A stretch of 63,520 nt of DNA from Nonomuraea aridisoli. GTDB taxonomy: Bacteria > Actinomycetota > Actinomycetes > Streptosporangiales > Streptosporangiaceae. The first letter of the stretch is position 1; the number at the start of each line of letters is the position of its first letter. The DNA is taken from assembly GCF_003236395.1 (NCBI RefSeq), contig NZ_POUD01000017.1, positions 1 through 63,520 of the forward strand. The letters run 5' to 3'. Positions 9,441 to 17,242 of the stretch are shown here, piece after piece. The notes beneath the pieces are model-generated. The model ran no database searches, was not told where the DNA came from, and saw only the letters and a program-made list of their open reading frames with translations. The position numbers and the translations under genes were made by a program.

Positions 9441-10501
9441 GGATCAGCCTGGTGCTCGCCTCCGCGTACGGCATGCGGGGTGACGTGCGCGCCACGCTCA
9501 ACCTCGCCACCGCGCTGTCCGAGCGGCACGACGTCGAGGTCATCAGCATCCGGCGGCAGAAGGACAAGCCGTTCTTCCCGGTCGGGCCCAAGGTGTCCAT
9601 GCGCAGCGTGGTCGACGTCCGGCCCGGGGTGAGACATCTGTTGCCGCGCGGTCAGGTCCGTACGGAGGTGGCGCTCTGGCGGCTGCTGCGCGGCCTCAAG
9701 TCCGACGTGCTGATCACGACGCGGCCGGGCGTCGGCGTCCAGGCGGCCAGGCACGCGCCGCGCGAGACCGTCAAGATCGCCAGGGAGTGGGGGCGGCCCG
9801 CCGTCCCCGGCCCGGTGAAGCGCTTCTACCCGCGCCTCGACGCCGTCGTGACGGCCACCGAGTCGGCGCAGGAGGAATGGGCGAGGCTGCTCGGCGCGGG
9901 GCCGCTGGTGCACAGCCTGCCCGACGCGCTGCCGGACGGCCCGTGGCCGCGCTCACGCATGGACAACCGCATCGTGGCCGCCGGGGGCCGGTGGGTGGCG
10001 GTGAAGGCCTACGACCGGCTCATCAGGGCGTTCGCGCTCGTGGCCGCCCAGCGTCCCGACTGGCGGCTGCGGTTGTACGGCGCCGGGCCCGAGGAGCGGC
10101 GGCTGCGCTCGCTGGTCGGCGAGCTCGACCTGCACAACCACGTCTACTTCATGGGCACGACGTCCGACCTCGCGGGTGAGTTCGCCAAGGCGTCGATCGT
10201 GGCCAACACCTCGCGCAGCGAGGACCAGGGCATGACGGTGCTGGAGGCCATGGGCTGCGGGGTGCCGGTCGTGGCGTTCGACGGGGCGCGGGGGGCCAGG
10301 GAGTTCGTGGCGACGGGCTACAACGGCGTGCTGGTGCCCGACCAGGACGACCCCCGGACGTTCGCGGTGGCGCTGCTGGCGCTGATCGACGACGAGCGGC
10401 GGCGGCGTTCGCTGGCGGCCGGGGCGCTCGACACGGCCGTGCGCCACGGGGCCACCGAAGTGGCCTGCCAATGGGAGAAGCTGATCGGTGGGCTCCGCTG
10501 A
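9437..10501 (+). CDS. GT-B glycosyltransferase (GT4-like)
   Basis: A 354-residue glycosyltransferase of the GT4 type. The N-terminal Rossmann half begins RISLVLASAYGMRGD. The C-terminal half contains GRWVAVKAYDRLIRAFALV, LRLYGAGPEERRL, HVYFMGTTSDL and the nucleotide-sugar motif S-R-S-E-D-Q-G-M-T-V-L-E-A-M-G-C-G-V-P-V (the EX7E-like signature). It probably transfers a sugar to a cell-wall or surface polysaccharide acceptor at the inner membrane face; donor and acceptor unknown. The ATG overlaps the stop of the preceding unknown gene, implying a two-gene operon. Confidence 0.9.
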   Translation: MRISLVLASAYGMRGDVRATLNLATALSERHDVEVISIRRQKDKPFFPVGPKVSMRSVVDVRPGVRHLLPRGQVRTEVALWRLLRGLKSDVLITTRPGVGVQAARHAPRETVKIAREWGRPAVPGPVKRFYPRLDAVVTATESAQEEWARLLGAGPLVHSLPDALPDGPWPRSRMDNRIVAAGGRWVAVKAYDRLIRAFALVAAQRPDWRLRLYGAGPEERRLRSLVGELDLHNHVYFMGTTSDLAGEFAKASIVANTSRSEDQGMTVLEAMGCGVPVVAFDGARGAREFVATGYNGVLVPDQDDPRTFAVALLALIDDERRRRSLAAGALDTAVRHGATEVACQWEKLIGGLR

Positions 10502-10503
10502 AA

Positions 10504-10518
10504 TACCGGTTACGGGTA
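10504..10518 (+). promoter_or_regulatory. CsoR-type operator
   Basis: TACC-N7-GGTA (TACCGGTTACGGGTA) has exactly the half-site layout of the Bacillus subtilis CsoR copper operator. It overlaps the -10 box TACCGT (10517-10522) of the downstream csoR-like gene, so the protein should repress its own leaderless transcript. Confidence 0.65.
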
Positions 10519-10528
10519 CCGTAGAACC

Positions 10529-10810
10529 ATGCATGGGTACAGCGGAGACAAGCAGGCATATCTGACCCGCCTCCGGCGAATCGAAGGTCAGATCCGGGGC
10601 CTGCAGCGCATGGTCGATGACGACGCCTACTGCATCGACGTGCTGACCCAGGTCTCCGCGGCGACGCGGGCGCTGCAGGCGGTCGCGCTCGGGCTGCTGG
10701 AGGAGCACATCTCCCACTGCGTGGCCGACGCCATCAACAGCGGTGGTCCTGAGGCCGAGGCGAAGGTCAAGGAGGCCTCGGCGGCGATCGCCCGTCTCGT
10801 GCGGTCGTAG
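10529..10810 (+). CDS. csoR: CsoR/RcnR family metal-sensing repressor
   Basis: A 93-residue all-helical DUF156 repressor. The copper ligand set of CsoR is present: C35, H60 and C64 (in YCIDVL and EHISHC), so Cu(I) is the likeliest effector, though persulfide or other metals are possible in this family. The ATG is six bases after TACCGT, which suggests a leaderless mRNA. The gene stands alone: no copA, copZ or other copper gene adjoins it, so its other targets must lie elsewhere on the chromosome. Confidence 0.92.
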   Translation: MHGYSGDKQAYLTRLRRIEGQIRGLQRMVDDDAYCIDVLTQVSAATRALQAVALGLLEEHISHCVADAINSGGPEAEAKVKEASAAIARLVRS

Positions 10811-10829
10811 CCCTCGCCGGGCGAGGATG

Positions 10830-10904
10830 ACTAGTTAGGGGGAAACCCCGGAAACCGCCGTTCCCGACCCCTCAGGAGCCGGGAACTAGGTCCCCGGGGC
10901 TAGT
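10830..10904. other. Structured convergent intergenic region
   Basis: Between the stops of csoR (+) and the 53-residue gene (-). An outer ACTAG/CTAGT pairing (10830-10834 with 10900-10904) encloses a GGGG-GAAA-CCCC hairpin (10838-10849), a perfect 7-bp hairpin GTTCCCG/CGGGAAC (10860-10886) and the palindrome CCCCGGGG. It could simply be a two-way terminator, but the multi-branch layout with a GNRA loop is more elaborate than the other terminators here. No U-run follows on either strand. Confidence 0.4.
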
Positions 10905-10918
10905 AATCGTCTGGTCCT

Positions 10919-11080
10919 TCAGCGGCTCGCCGAAGTCCGCAATCCGAGCGCGTCGTCGAGTTCGTCCAAGGTCAGCCGCCGCTCGCTGACAGCCACGGCC
11001 GTGAGCACCTCGGCGTAGAGCGCAATCTCGTCCAACGCGACACGGTCGTGGACCCGAGAGTCCAGGTCATCGTGCCCCAC
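10919..11080 (-). CDS. Small conserved actinobacterial protein
   Basis: A 53-residue acidic protein. Its core (EIALYAEVLTAVAVSERRLTLDELDDALGL, in two parts) is a short helical module. From memory, similar 50-60-residue orphan proteins, with a conserved EIELY-type stretch and a D/E-x-x-LG ending, are widespread in Streptomyces and Streptosporangiales. I chose the GTG because GGAAGGA lies seven bases upstream; the frame stays open to an ATG at 11197, so an N-terminally longer form is possible. No enzymatic residue is evident. Role unknown; regulatory or adaptor function is a guess. Confidence 0.6.
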   Translation of the reverse strand: MGHDDLDSRVHDRVALDEIALYAEVLTAVAVSERRLTLDELDDALGLRTSASR

Positions 11081-11171
11081 CGCGTCGTCCTTCCTTCCGC
11101 AGCCCACACCCTCTACGAGGTTACGGCGGACGCCCCTCCGGGCGACATGGCCCATCGGAGTCATTCCTTTC

Positions 11172-11187
11172 GGAGCCTCGGGGCTCC
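11172..11187 (-). other. Hairpin upstream of the 53-residue gene
   Basis: A perfect GGAGCC/GGCTCC stem with a four-base loop lies about 90 bases before the chosen GTG, inside the probable leader. The 11081-11293 interval otherwise shows no coding signal that I trust. It includes a lower-GC stretch at 11200-11293. Confidence 0.35.
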
Positions 11188-11293
11188 TCTGGGTCATTTC
11201 CCCAATCCGAGATCACAATTCAGCGAATGAGCTGTTATCGGAAGTGTTAGAACGATATAGGGGAGGTAAGCGGGAAATTGCGCTATTAGTGGT

Positions 11294-12622
11294 TTACATG
11301 AGGCCGGTGTGGTCGTCGCGTTCGTGGATGAGCCGGGCGACGAGAGCCGACTGGCCGGGCAGGCCGCGCTCGGGCACCTTCGCCCCCGTTAGCCGCTCCC
11401 AGGCGAGCCCCATCGCGTACGCGGCCCCGAGCACCGCCGCCGCGCTCCAGCGGTCCGGCGGAGCGACCTCCAGCACCGGCACGAGCGCCGTCGAGAGGCC
11501 GCCGGGCCGCGCCCGCACCGGGAAACCGTCGGGCTCCGTGGACTCCGCCGCCGAGGCGCCGGTCAGCCCGGCCCGCCGCAGCTCCTCGTACGCCGCGCGC
11601 AGCCGGTGGTCCAGCAGGCCCGGCAGTCTCCCGGCGGAGTCGGACAGGTCGGCCAGGAACGCCGCCGCGCCGGCCCGCGGATCGGGCAGGAACGCCAGCG
11701 CCTCCACGAGGTCGTACAGCGTGTGGGAGAAGTGCGCCTCGGGGTCGTTCTCGACCAGCAGCGCCCGGCACAGCCGCGCCGGGCAGCGCTCCAGCCAGAG
11801 GCCGCGCAGCGCCGCGGGGTCGTCGGGGTCGGTCAGCTCGGGCCTGCGCAGCATGGGCTCGACCATGGTGAGCAGCGCGAGCGCCCGCGGCCTGAACCGG
11901 GTGTCGAGCAGCAGCAGCTGCGCCGTGTCGGCCATCACGGCGGCCAGCCGCAGGGCCTCGCGCGTGCGGCCGGCCCGCATCCGCTCGGCCACCAGCGTGA
12001 CGAGCTCGAGCAGCGGCGGCGCGGGCAGCCAGCGCACCCAGTCGTCGCCGGGCAGCGAACGGCGCAGGTACTCGCCGAACACGGTGATCAGCCGCTCGTT
12101 GCCGTCGAACGCCGGCGCGTACGCCGTCCACATGATCGTGCCCCAGACGGCCGCGACCGTGCCGGGCACGTCGGCGCCGAAGACGTCGCCGAACGCCGTC
12201 AGCGGGTAGTCGAGCTCCGACTTGCGCCCGCTGGCCCGCAGCAGCACCCTGAGCTGCTCGGTGAGGCGCTCGGGCACGTCGGGGCCGATGAACGCCTGGG
12301 TCGAGCCGGGCTCGGCGTGGAAGTCGTGGCCGTCCGGCACCACGGGATCGGGCAGGGCCGCCGCCGGATGCCCCACCTGACGGGCCCGCGTGCCACGGGG
12401 AGGAGGGGCGAGGAGCCAGCGGCCGTCGGCCGGGTCGAGCAGGCGCCAGCGCGCGTGCGCGCCGAACAGCCACCGGTCGCCGTCGGGGGTCACGAGAATC
12501 CTGGCCGCCAGGACATGGGCCCGGTCGGGCACCGAGAGCCCCTGCCAGCGTGGGTCGGCGACCATCGCGCGGACCTCCGCCTCGGTGGCGGTGAACGCAT
12601 CCCAGGGTGGCACGGCCGTCAT
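11294..12622 (-). CDS. Hypothetical protein of unknown family
   Basis: A 442-residue soluble protein with actinobacterial codon use throughout and no signal peptide or membrane helix. The N-terminal part contains W-rich, beta-like segments (RWLFGAHARWRLLDPADGRWLLAPPP), followed by a long helical region (about 150-430). I do not recognise a domain. The ATG at 12622 has GAGGA about ten bases upstream. It may be a TPR-like or scaffold protein, but nothing in the sequence proves this. Its start is about 53 bases from that of the divergent lipoprotein gene, so the two share a promoter region. Confidence 0.72.
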   Translation of the reverse strand: MTAVPPWDAFTATEAEVRAMVADPRWQGLSVPDRAHVLAARILVTPDGDRWLFGAHARWRLLDPADGRWLLAPPPRGTRARQVGHPAAALPDPVVPDGHDFHAEPGSTQAFIGPDVPERLTEQLRVLLRASGRKSELDYPLTAFGDVFGADVPGTVAAVWGTIMWTAYAPAFDGNERLITVFGEYLRRSLPGDDWVRWLPAPPLLELVTLVAERMRAGRTREALRLAAVMADTAQLLLLDTRFRPRALALLTMVEPMLRRPELTDPDDPAALRGLWLERCPARLCRALLVENDPEAHFSHTLYDLVEALAFLPDPRAGAAAFLADLSDSAGRLPGLLDHRLRAAYEELRRAGLTGASAAESTEPDGFPVRARPGGLSTALVPVLEVAPPDRWSAAAVLGAAYAMGLAWERLTGAKVPERGLPGQSALVARLIHERDDHTGLM

Positions 12623-12675
12623 CGTACTGGGCGTCCTCGGATCATCCTTCAGCTTCTCACGGCAGAATGTCCCCC

Positions 12676-13578
12676 ATGAGGGCGAAGGTTGCAGGAATGT
12701 TGGCAGTCGTGTGCGTGCTCACCGGATGCGGTACGACCACGTCGGCGCAGCCGACGCTCTCCGGGCCGGGCGTGCTCACGCTGGAGAACGCCAAGCCGCC
12801 CGCGCCGGGCGGGGAGGTGGGCGGCGCCTCGACGGAGTTCGACGACGCGGACGACCTGTCGATGTGGACCAAGCTGAGCGAGACCGAGAAGGACGTCGAC
12901 CGCATCGCCAAGCTCGACGTCGACAAGACCGCCAAGGGCGCGATGTACCTGGAGCCGAACACCTCGGCCTGGTTCGACGGCTTCCGCGGGCCGTTCGTCT
13001 ACCAGGACCTGGCCGGCGACATCGTCATGCACGCCCGGGTCAAGGTCACCGGGAGGAGCGCCGGGTGGCCGAAGCGGAAGTTCTCCCTCGGCGGCCTGAT
13101 GGCCCGCCAGCCGGGCTCGTACGCCAAGCCCAACTGGGTGTCGGTCACCGTCGGCACGGGCGAGAAGACCGGCCAGGTCGAGGTGAAGTACACCGAGAAC
13201 GGCAGCTCCAAGCCGCAGGAGCTGGCGGTCAAGGAGGGCTGGGTCGAGCTCGTGCTCGGCCGGGTGGGCCGCGTCTTCGTCGCGCTGTACAAGGAGGAGG
13301 GCGGCCAGTGGAAGGTGGGCCGGCGCTGGCCCTCGACCCTGCCCGACGTGCTCCAGTGGGGCGTCACCGCCTACACCGACTGGGACAGCTACAGCACGCT
13401 CAAGAAGGACACCGACAAGGGCAACGCCAAGCAGGTCAAGGGCACGCCCGACCTCAAGCTCACCGTCGACTACGTGCGTTTCCTGCGGCCCGAGCTGCCC
13501 GACTACGCCGATCCGCTCAACAACGCCTCGGTGTCGGACGCGGTGCTGATCAAAGCGATGACGCCTGCCGGTGCCTGA
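12676..13578 (+). CDS. Secreted lipoprotein with concanavalin-like beta-sandwich
   Basis: A 300-residue predicted lipoprotein. The first 16 residues form a signal ending in the lipobox LTGC, so the mature protein is lipid-anchored at the outer face of the membrane. The body (about 60-270) has the look of a DUF1349/concanavalin A-like sandwich: an N-terminal DADDLSMWTKLSETEK strand pair, then DIVMHARVKVTG, FSLGGLMARQPG and a late WVELVLGRVGRVFVALYKEEGG. Such folds often bind carbohydrate. The chosen ATG has CAGAAT seven bases upstream; an in-frame ATG three codons earlier is possible. Its 3' end overlaps the convergent carbonic anhydrase gene by 29 bases. Confidence 0.8.
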   Translation: MRAKVAGMLAVVCVLTGCGTTTSAQPTLSGPGVLTLENAKPPAPGGEVGGASTEFDDADDLSMWTKLSETEKDVDRIAKLDVDKTAKGAMYLEPNTSAWFDGFRGPFVYQDLAGDIVMHARVKVTGRSAGWPKRKFSLGGLMARQPGSYAKPNWVSVTVGTGEKTGQVEVKYTENGSSKPQELAVKEGWVELVLGRVGRVFVALYKEEGGQWKVGRRWPSTLPDVLQWGVTAYTDWDSYSTLKKDTDKGNAKQVKGTPDLKLTVDYVRFLRPELPDYADPLNNASVSDAVLIKAMTPAGA

Positions 13579-14071
13579 GCGCCTTGGCCATGTAGGTGTC
13601 GGGCGTGCGGGCGAAGGAGTCGCGGTCGTCGTCGGTGAGCTCGCGGACGATCTTGCCGGGCACCCCGGCCACCAGCACGCCCGCCGGGATCTTCTTGCCG
13701 GGCGGCACGAGCGCCCCGGCGGCCACGAGCGTGCCCGCGCCGATGTGGGCGCGGCCCAGCACGATCGCGCCGATGCCGATCAGCGCGCCCGACTCGACGT
13801 GGGCGCCGTGCACCATCGCCTTGTGGCCCAGGCTGACCCGGTCTTCGAGGACGGCCGGCTCGCCGGGGTCGGAGTGGAGGCACGACAGGTCCTGGACGTT
13901 GCACTCGTCGCCGATCTCGATACGCTCGTCGTCGCCTCGGAGCACGGAGCCGTACCAGATGCTGGAGGCTCTGCCGATGCGCACGTTGCCGACCACGACG
14001 GCGCCGGGCGCGATGTACGCCTCGGGGTGAATGTCCGGGACTGCCCCGTTGTCCAACGCTGCTATGTACAT
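13550..14071 (-). CDS. Gamma-class carbonic anhydrase family protein
   Basis: A 173-residue left-handed beta-helix protein of the gamma carbonic anhydrase/PaaY type, built from hexapeptide repeats (for example IGDECNVQDLSCLHSD, VSLGHKAMVHGAHV, ALIGIGAIVLGRA). Metal-ligand histidines are visible in CLHSD, LGHKA and MVHGA, so it should bind Zn or Fe and may hydrate CO2, although many family members have no proven activity. I chose the ATG giving MYIAALDN; TACGAT lies seven bases before it, fitting a leaderless mRNA. An ATG three codons upstream is the alternative. The last 29 bases overlap the lipoprotein gene on the other strand. Confidence 0.9.
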   Translation of the reverse strand: MYIAALDNGAVPDIHPEAYIAPGAVVVGNVRIGRASSIWYGSVLRGDDERIEIGDECNVQDLSCLHSDPGEPAVLEDRVSLGHKAMVHGAHVESGALIGIGAIVLGRAHIGAGTLVAAGALVPPGKKIPAGVLVAGVPGKIVRELTDDDRDSFARTPDTYMAKALRHRQASSL

Positions 14072-14218
14072 TCGACACATCGTAATTCCAGGTCGGGGTA
14101 TGGCGTTCGGGTTGCGGACGTGGGCAGATGGCAGGAAAGTCGTTTCCTGACGTCTCGTCGCCAGACCCTCACAACCTGCAGTTTTCCCCCGCCTCACGCA
14201 AACCCTTAGGTAACCCCC

Positions 14219-15235
14219 ATGACGAACCAGCACGAGAGCTTCCCCGACCTGATGCAAGAGGACACCTTCGAGGTCGTGATGCGCGGCTACAACCGCCGCC
14301 AGGTCCACGACTACATGATCCGCACCCGTAACCAGATACGGGATCTGGAAGAGCGGCTGGCGCGGGCGCTCGACCAGGCCGAGCAGGGCCGGATCGAGCT
14401 GGCGGAGGCCAGGCGGCGCATGGTCGAGACGCCCCAGAGCTACGAGGACCTCAGCCCCCGGCTCGCGCAGATCCTGCGGCTCGGCGAGGAGGAGGCCCAG
14501 GCCAAGCGGGAGGACGCCGAGGCCGAGGCCGCCGCCGTGCGGGAGGCCGCCAAGACGGAGGCCGACCGCCTGATGACGACCTCCCGCGAGACGGCCGACA
14601 AGATCCTCACCTCGGCGCAGGCCGAGGCCGAGCGGCGGGTCGGCGAGGCGACGCAGGCGGCCGAGCGCATGCTCGCCCAGGCGGGCGCCGACGCCGAGGA
14701 GCAGCGCGCCGCCGCCCGGGCCGAGGCGGAGGAGGTGCAGCGCGAGTCGCGCGCCGAGGCCGAGCAGCTGCTCTCGTCGGCCCGCGCCGAGGCCGAGCAG
14801 CTGCTGCAGTCGGCCAACGCGCAGGCCGAGCAGCTCGTGACGGGCGCCAACGCGCAGGCCGAGCAGCTCGTCACCGGGGCGCGCGCCGAGGCCGAGCAGA
14901 TGCTGGCGGCGGCGCAGCAGCGCACCGCGGTGCTGGACGAGCAGGCCGGGCGCCGGGTCGAATACCTGACCAACACGCACACCGAGGTGGTGCGGCGGCT
15001 GACCGAGATCAGCTCGGTGCTCGGGGATCTCATGCACGCCGAGTCGGCGGCAGGGCCGCTGGTGCCCGAGACCGTCGCGCTGCCCCCGGCCGCGCAGCCC
15101 GCCCCGCCCGTCCAGACGCAGGAGGACGTCCGGGTGATCGTCGAGGAGGACGAGGCGGAGGAGGAGCCGCGCGAGACGCCCGTCTCCGACGACACCGACG
15201 TGAACATCGTGCGGCTGTCGGAGGCCGGCAAGTAG
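14219..15235 (+). CDS. DivIVA/FilP-like coiled-coil cytoskeletal protein
   Basis: A 338-residue protein with an N-terminal DivIVA-like segment (FEVVMRGYNRRQVHDYM, about 17-33), then a nearly continuous coiled coil to about residue 275. An acidic, proline-containing tail follows. Residues about 180-240 contain five 11-residue hendecad units of the form RAEAEQLLxSA/NAQAEQLVTGA. It resembles the Streptomyces filament protein FilP and related polarity proteins that build a cytoskeletal network at hyphal tips. The ATG directly follows a run of C residues with no strong ribosome site, so the start is supported mainly by the conserved N-terminus. A strong terminator follows. Confidence 0.85.
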   Translation: MTNQHESFPDLMQEDTFEVVMRGYNRRQVHDYMIRTRNQIRDLEERLARALDQAEQGRIELAEARRRMVETPQSYEDLSPRLAQILRLGEEEAQAKREDAEAEAAAVREAAKTEADRLMTTSRETADKILTSAQAEAERRVGEATQAAERMLAQAGADAEEQRAAARAEAEEVQRESRAEAEQLLSSARAEAEQLLQSANAQAEQLVTGANAQAEQLVTGARAEAEQMLAAAQQRTAVLDEQAGRRVEYLTNTHTEVVRRLTEISSVLGDLMHAESAAGPLVPETVALPPAAQPAPPVQTQEDVRVIVEEDEAEEEPRETPVSDDTDVNIVRLSEAGK

Positions 15236-15246
15236 GCGAACCGCGA

Positions 15247-15285
15247 GCGGAAGCCCCCGCCCCCGATCGGGTCGGGGGCTTCCGC
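15247..15285 (+). terminator. Terminator after the FilP-like gene
   Basis: A perfect 13-bp stem, GCGGAAGCCCCCG (15247-15259) with CGGGGGCTTCCGC (15273-15285). The loop itself contains the palindrome CCCGATCGGG. It lies 11 bases after the stop codon. Confidence 0.85.
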
Positions 15286-15392
15286 GTTCGTGGCCCCTCC
15301 GGGTTGGTGGCCCGGTGCCGGGGCCGCCTGGACGCAGGACCAGGCACCGGGCTGCTTGAGTACGCCGGCCGCGGAACGGTCCACGGCCCGCG

Positions 15393-15635
15393 TCAAGGAG
15401 GGGCGGGGCCGGATTGCCACGGGTGCTGCTCGCCGGCCCGCCTCTCCTGGTCCCGGAGGAGGTCGCGCAGGCCCTCCGGGTCGTCCGCGTCGATGGTCAT
15501 CGCACATCCGGCATCGCGCTGCGCCGCGCTGAGCGGATGGTGTCTCGTGGCCCACCAGCGGCCGGCATCGCTCCGCCAGATGGTCCACTGGGGGTAGTCC
15601 CGGGCGATTTCGGCAAGATGCCGATCAAAGGACAT
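15393..15635 (-). CDS. Small conserved protein downstream of GntR regulator
   Basis: An 80-residue protein rich in tryptophan and arginine (DYPQWTIWRSDAGRWWATRHHPLS) followed by an acidic DADDPEGLRDLLRDQ helix. From memory, small proteins with this W-x-I-W-R ... W-W-A-T-R signature are common in Streptosporangiales and Streptomyces, usually beside a GntR or XRE regulator; their function is unknown. I chose the ATG giving MSFDRHLAE, with GGGAAGG about nine bases upstream. A longer frame from 15674 has its AGGAG touching the start codon. The palindrome TCTCTAGAGA lies upstream, and a near-identical site precedes the GntR gene. Confidence 0.7.
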   Translation of the reverse strand: MSFDRHLAEIARDYPQWTIWRSDAGRWWATRHHPLSAAQRDAGCAMTIDADDPEGLRDLLRDQERRAGEQHPWQSGPAPP

Positions 15636-15699
15636 CCTGTCCACCCTTCCCGGACCCCCAGGCGAGGTTTCCATCTCCTTTCCTGAAGATGCGGCACCT

Positions 15700-15709
15700 C
15701 TCTAGAGAA
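15700..15709. promoter_or_regulatory. Candidate GntR operator 1
   Basis: The perfect palindrome TCTCTAGAGA between the GntR gene and the 80-residue gene. It has the YCTAR centre found in some GntR-family operators and matches a second site, TCTCCAGAGA at 16531-16540, with one change. Confidence 0.45.
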
Positions 15710-15741
15710 TTCAATGATCGTGATGGATAGCTCGTCGTGAC

Positions 15742-16494
15742 CTAGGCGTCGAAGTCGTACTGCAGCACGTACGCCGCCGAGTCCAGGACCATCTCGTTGA
15801 GCTCGACCGGCACCCCGCCGGCCGTGTACGCGGTGCGTGAGATCACCATGACCGGTGTGCCGCCGGGCAGGTCGAGGAGCGCGCTCTCACGGGGCCCCGG
15901 CATGCGGGCGCGCACCTCCTCGGTGAAGTGGGCGGGCGGGATGCCGAGATCGCCGAGCCGGGCGTAGACGCCGCCCGGCCCGGTGTCCGGGAGGGTGATC
16001 GCGCTTCCTTCGACCAGGTGGGCCGGGAAGTACGAGGTCGCCAGCTGCACGGGCCGCGAGTCGACGCAGTAGCGGCGGCGACGCACCCAGACCTCGCCGC
16101 TCTCCAGGACGGCCGCCACCTCCTCGCCGGCCCGCTCCAGCGCCACCTCCACGCGGTCCACGCTGAACGTCCGGCCGCGGGTGTCGGCGTCCCAGATGGA
16201 CCGGCCCTGGCCCCACTGCTCGCGTGACAGACGGCGTGAGCCGTGTCTGCGGATCGGTTTGAACAGCCGCACGTAAACCCCCGAGCCTCGTTTGGGCACC
16301 GCCAGACCTTCGTTGATCAGCACGGCAAGCGCCTGCCTGGCGGTGGCTCGAGCGATTGCGTGTTCGGCCATCAGTGCGTTCTCGCCCGGTAGTCGGTCCC
16401 CGTCGCGCAGTTCGCCGGACAGAATCCGGGCGCGGAGACCGTCGGCGATGCGTCGATAGATAGGGGGCTCGTGGGGTACCGGGGATTCAGACAA
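15742..16494 (-). CDS. GntR/HutC family transcriptional regulator
   Basis: A 250-residue GntR regulator. The winged helix-turn-helix is at about 10-75 (IYRRIADGLRARILSGELRDGDRLPGE and ARQALAVLINEGLAVPKRGSGVYV, given in two parts). A UTRA effector domain at 95-245 indicates the HutC subfamily, whose ligands are often sugars or histidine derivatives. The start is a TTG with GAGGGTGA about seven bases upstream; no better ATG or GTG exists at the expected place. It is co-directional with the small gene at 15393 and likely controls both through the TCTCxAGAGA sites. Confidence 0.92.
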   Translation of the reverse strand: MSESPVPHEPPIYRRIADGLRARILSGELRDGDRLPGENALMAEHAIARATARQALAVLINEGLAVPKRGSGVYVRLFKPIRRHGSRRLSREQWGQGRSIWDADTRGRTFSVDRVEVALERAGEEVAAVLESGEVWVRRRRYCVDSRPVQLATSYFPAHLVEGSAITLPDTGPGGVYARLGDLGIPPAHFTEEVRARMPGPRESALLDLPGGTPVMVISRTAYTAGGVPVELNEMVLDSAAYVLQYDFDA

Positions 16495-16530
16495 CTTTGA
16501 TCACCCTCTGTCACCAACCAGGTAGTGGCG

Positions 16531-16540
16531 TCTCCAGAGA
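16531..16540. promoter_or_regulatory. Candidate GntR operator 2
   Basis: TCTCCAGAGA, 37 bases upstream of the gntR TTG start, one base different from the palindrome at 15700-15709. The pair of sites flanks exactly the two genes expected to be co-regulated. Confidence 0.45.
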
Positions 16541-16646
16541 ACTTGCCCCGTCTTGTCCACGATCGCACAGATACAGAGGTTGGTCGCGAGCTTCTTTTGA
16601 GCGGATCGTGCCTATGTGGTGAACTACGGAGTGTTTCAGCGGGCCG

Positions 16647-17189
16647 TTACTGTGGAACGGTCCCAGCCGGATATCGCCCGGCCCACCAGCGGTGGGTAAC
16701 CAAAGAGAAGATCACGGCGCCCGCGGTGTTGATCAGCACGTCGTCCACGGACGAGAATCGGCCCAGTCTCAGCGCGTACTGGAGCGCCTCGACGGTGGCC
16801 GAGAACGCCGCCGCGACGGCCGCGACACGGGCGGGCGACGCCAGTGCGGGGCTGCGTACGGGCAGCAGGGCGCCGAGCGCGGCGAAGACCAGCAGATTGC
16901 CTCCGACCTGCACGAAGACCGTCTGCCACGGCGCCCCCGCGAGGTCGGCGAGGTCGCGGAACGGCACCAGCCCGACCCCCGTGGGGCCGTCGGAGGGCGT
17001 CAGGATCATCCAGATCCAGGGCGCGGTGCCGACCACGATGCCGACGTCGGCGAGGGCCGTGCGCAGGGGTGCGGGGTGGCCGGCGCGGGCACGGCGGCGG
17101 GAGAGAGCCACGGTCGCCGGCGCCGCCAGGAGGGCGGCAAAAGTACCAGCAATAATGACATTTCCCCACAATTCCCATGTGTGCGCCAT
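16647..17189 (-). CDS. VanZ-like membrane protein
   Basis: A 180-residue protein with about five transmembrane segments and the VanZ signature region (GLVPFRDLADLAG, then GGNLLVFAALGALLPV, then EALQYALRLGRFSSVDDVLINTAG in parts). VanZ-like proteins are linked to teicoplanin resistance or surface-lipid homeostasis, but most genomic copies have no proven role. The ATG follows a short repeated GATGATGGCCGG stretch with no strong ribosome site, so the start is provisional. It lies 53 bases downstream of the dienelactone hydrolase stop on the same strand. Confidence 0.85.
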   Translation of the reverse strand: MAHTWELWGNVIIAGTFAALLAAPATVALSRRRARAGHPAPLRTALADVGIVVGTAPWIWMILTPSDGPTGVGLVPFRDLADLAGAPWQTVFVQVGGNLLVFAALGALLPVRSPALASPARVAAVAAAFSATVEALQYALRLGRFSSVDDVLINTAGAVIFSLVTHRWWAGRYPAGTVPQ

Positions 17190-17242
17190 CCGGCCATCAT
17201 CCCGATGATCTAGGGGTACCGGAAGCTGTCCCTCCGGACAGG

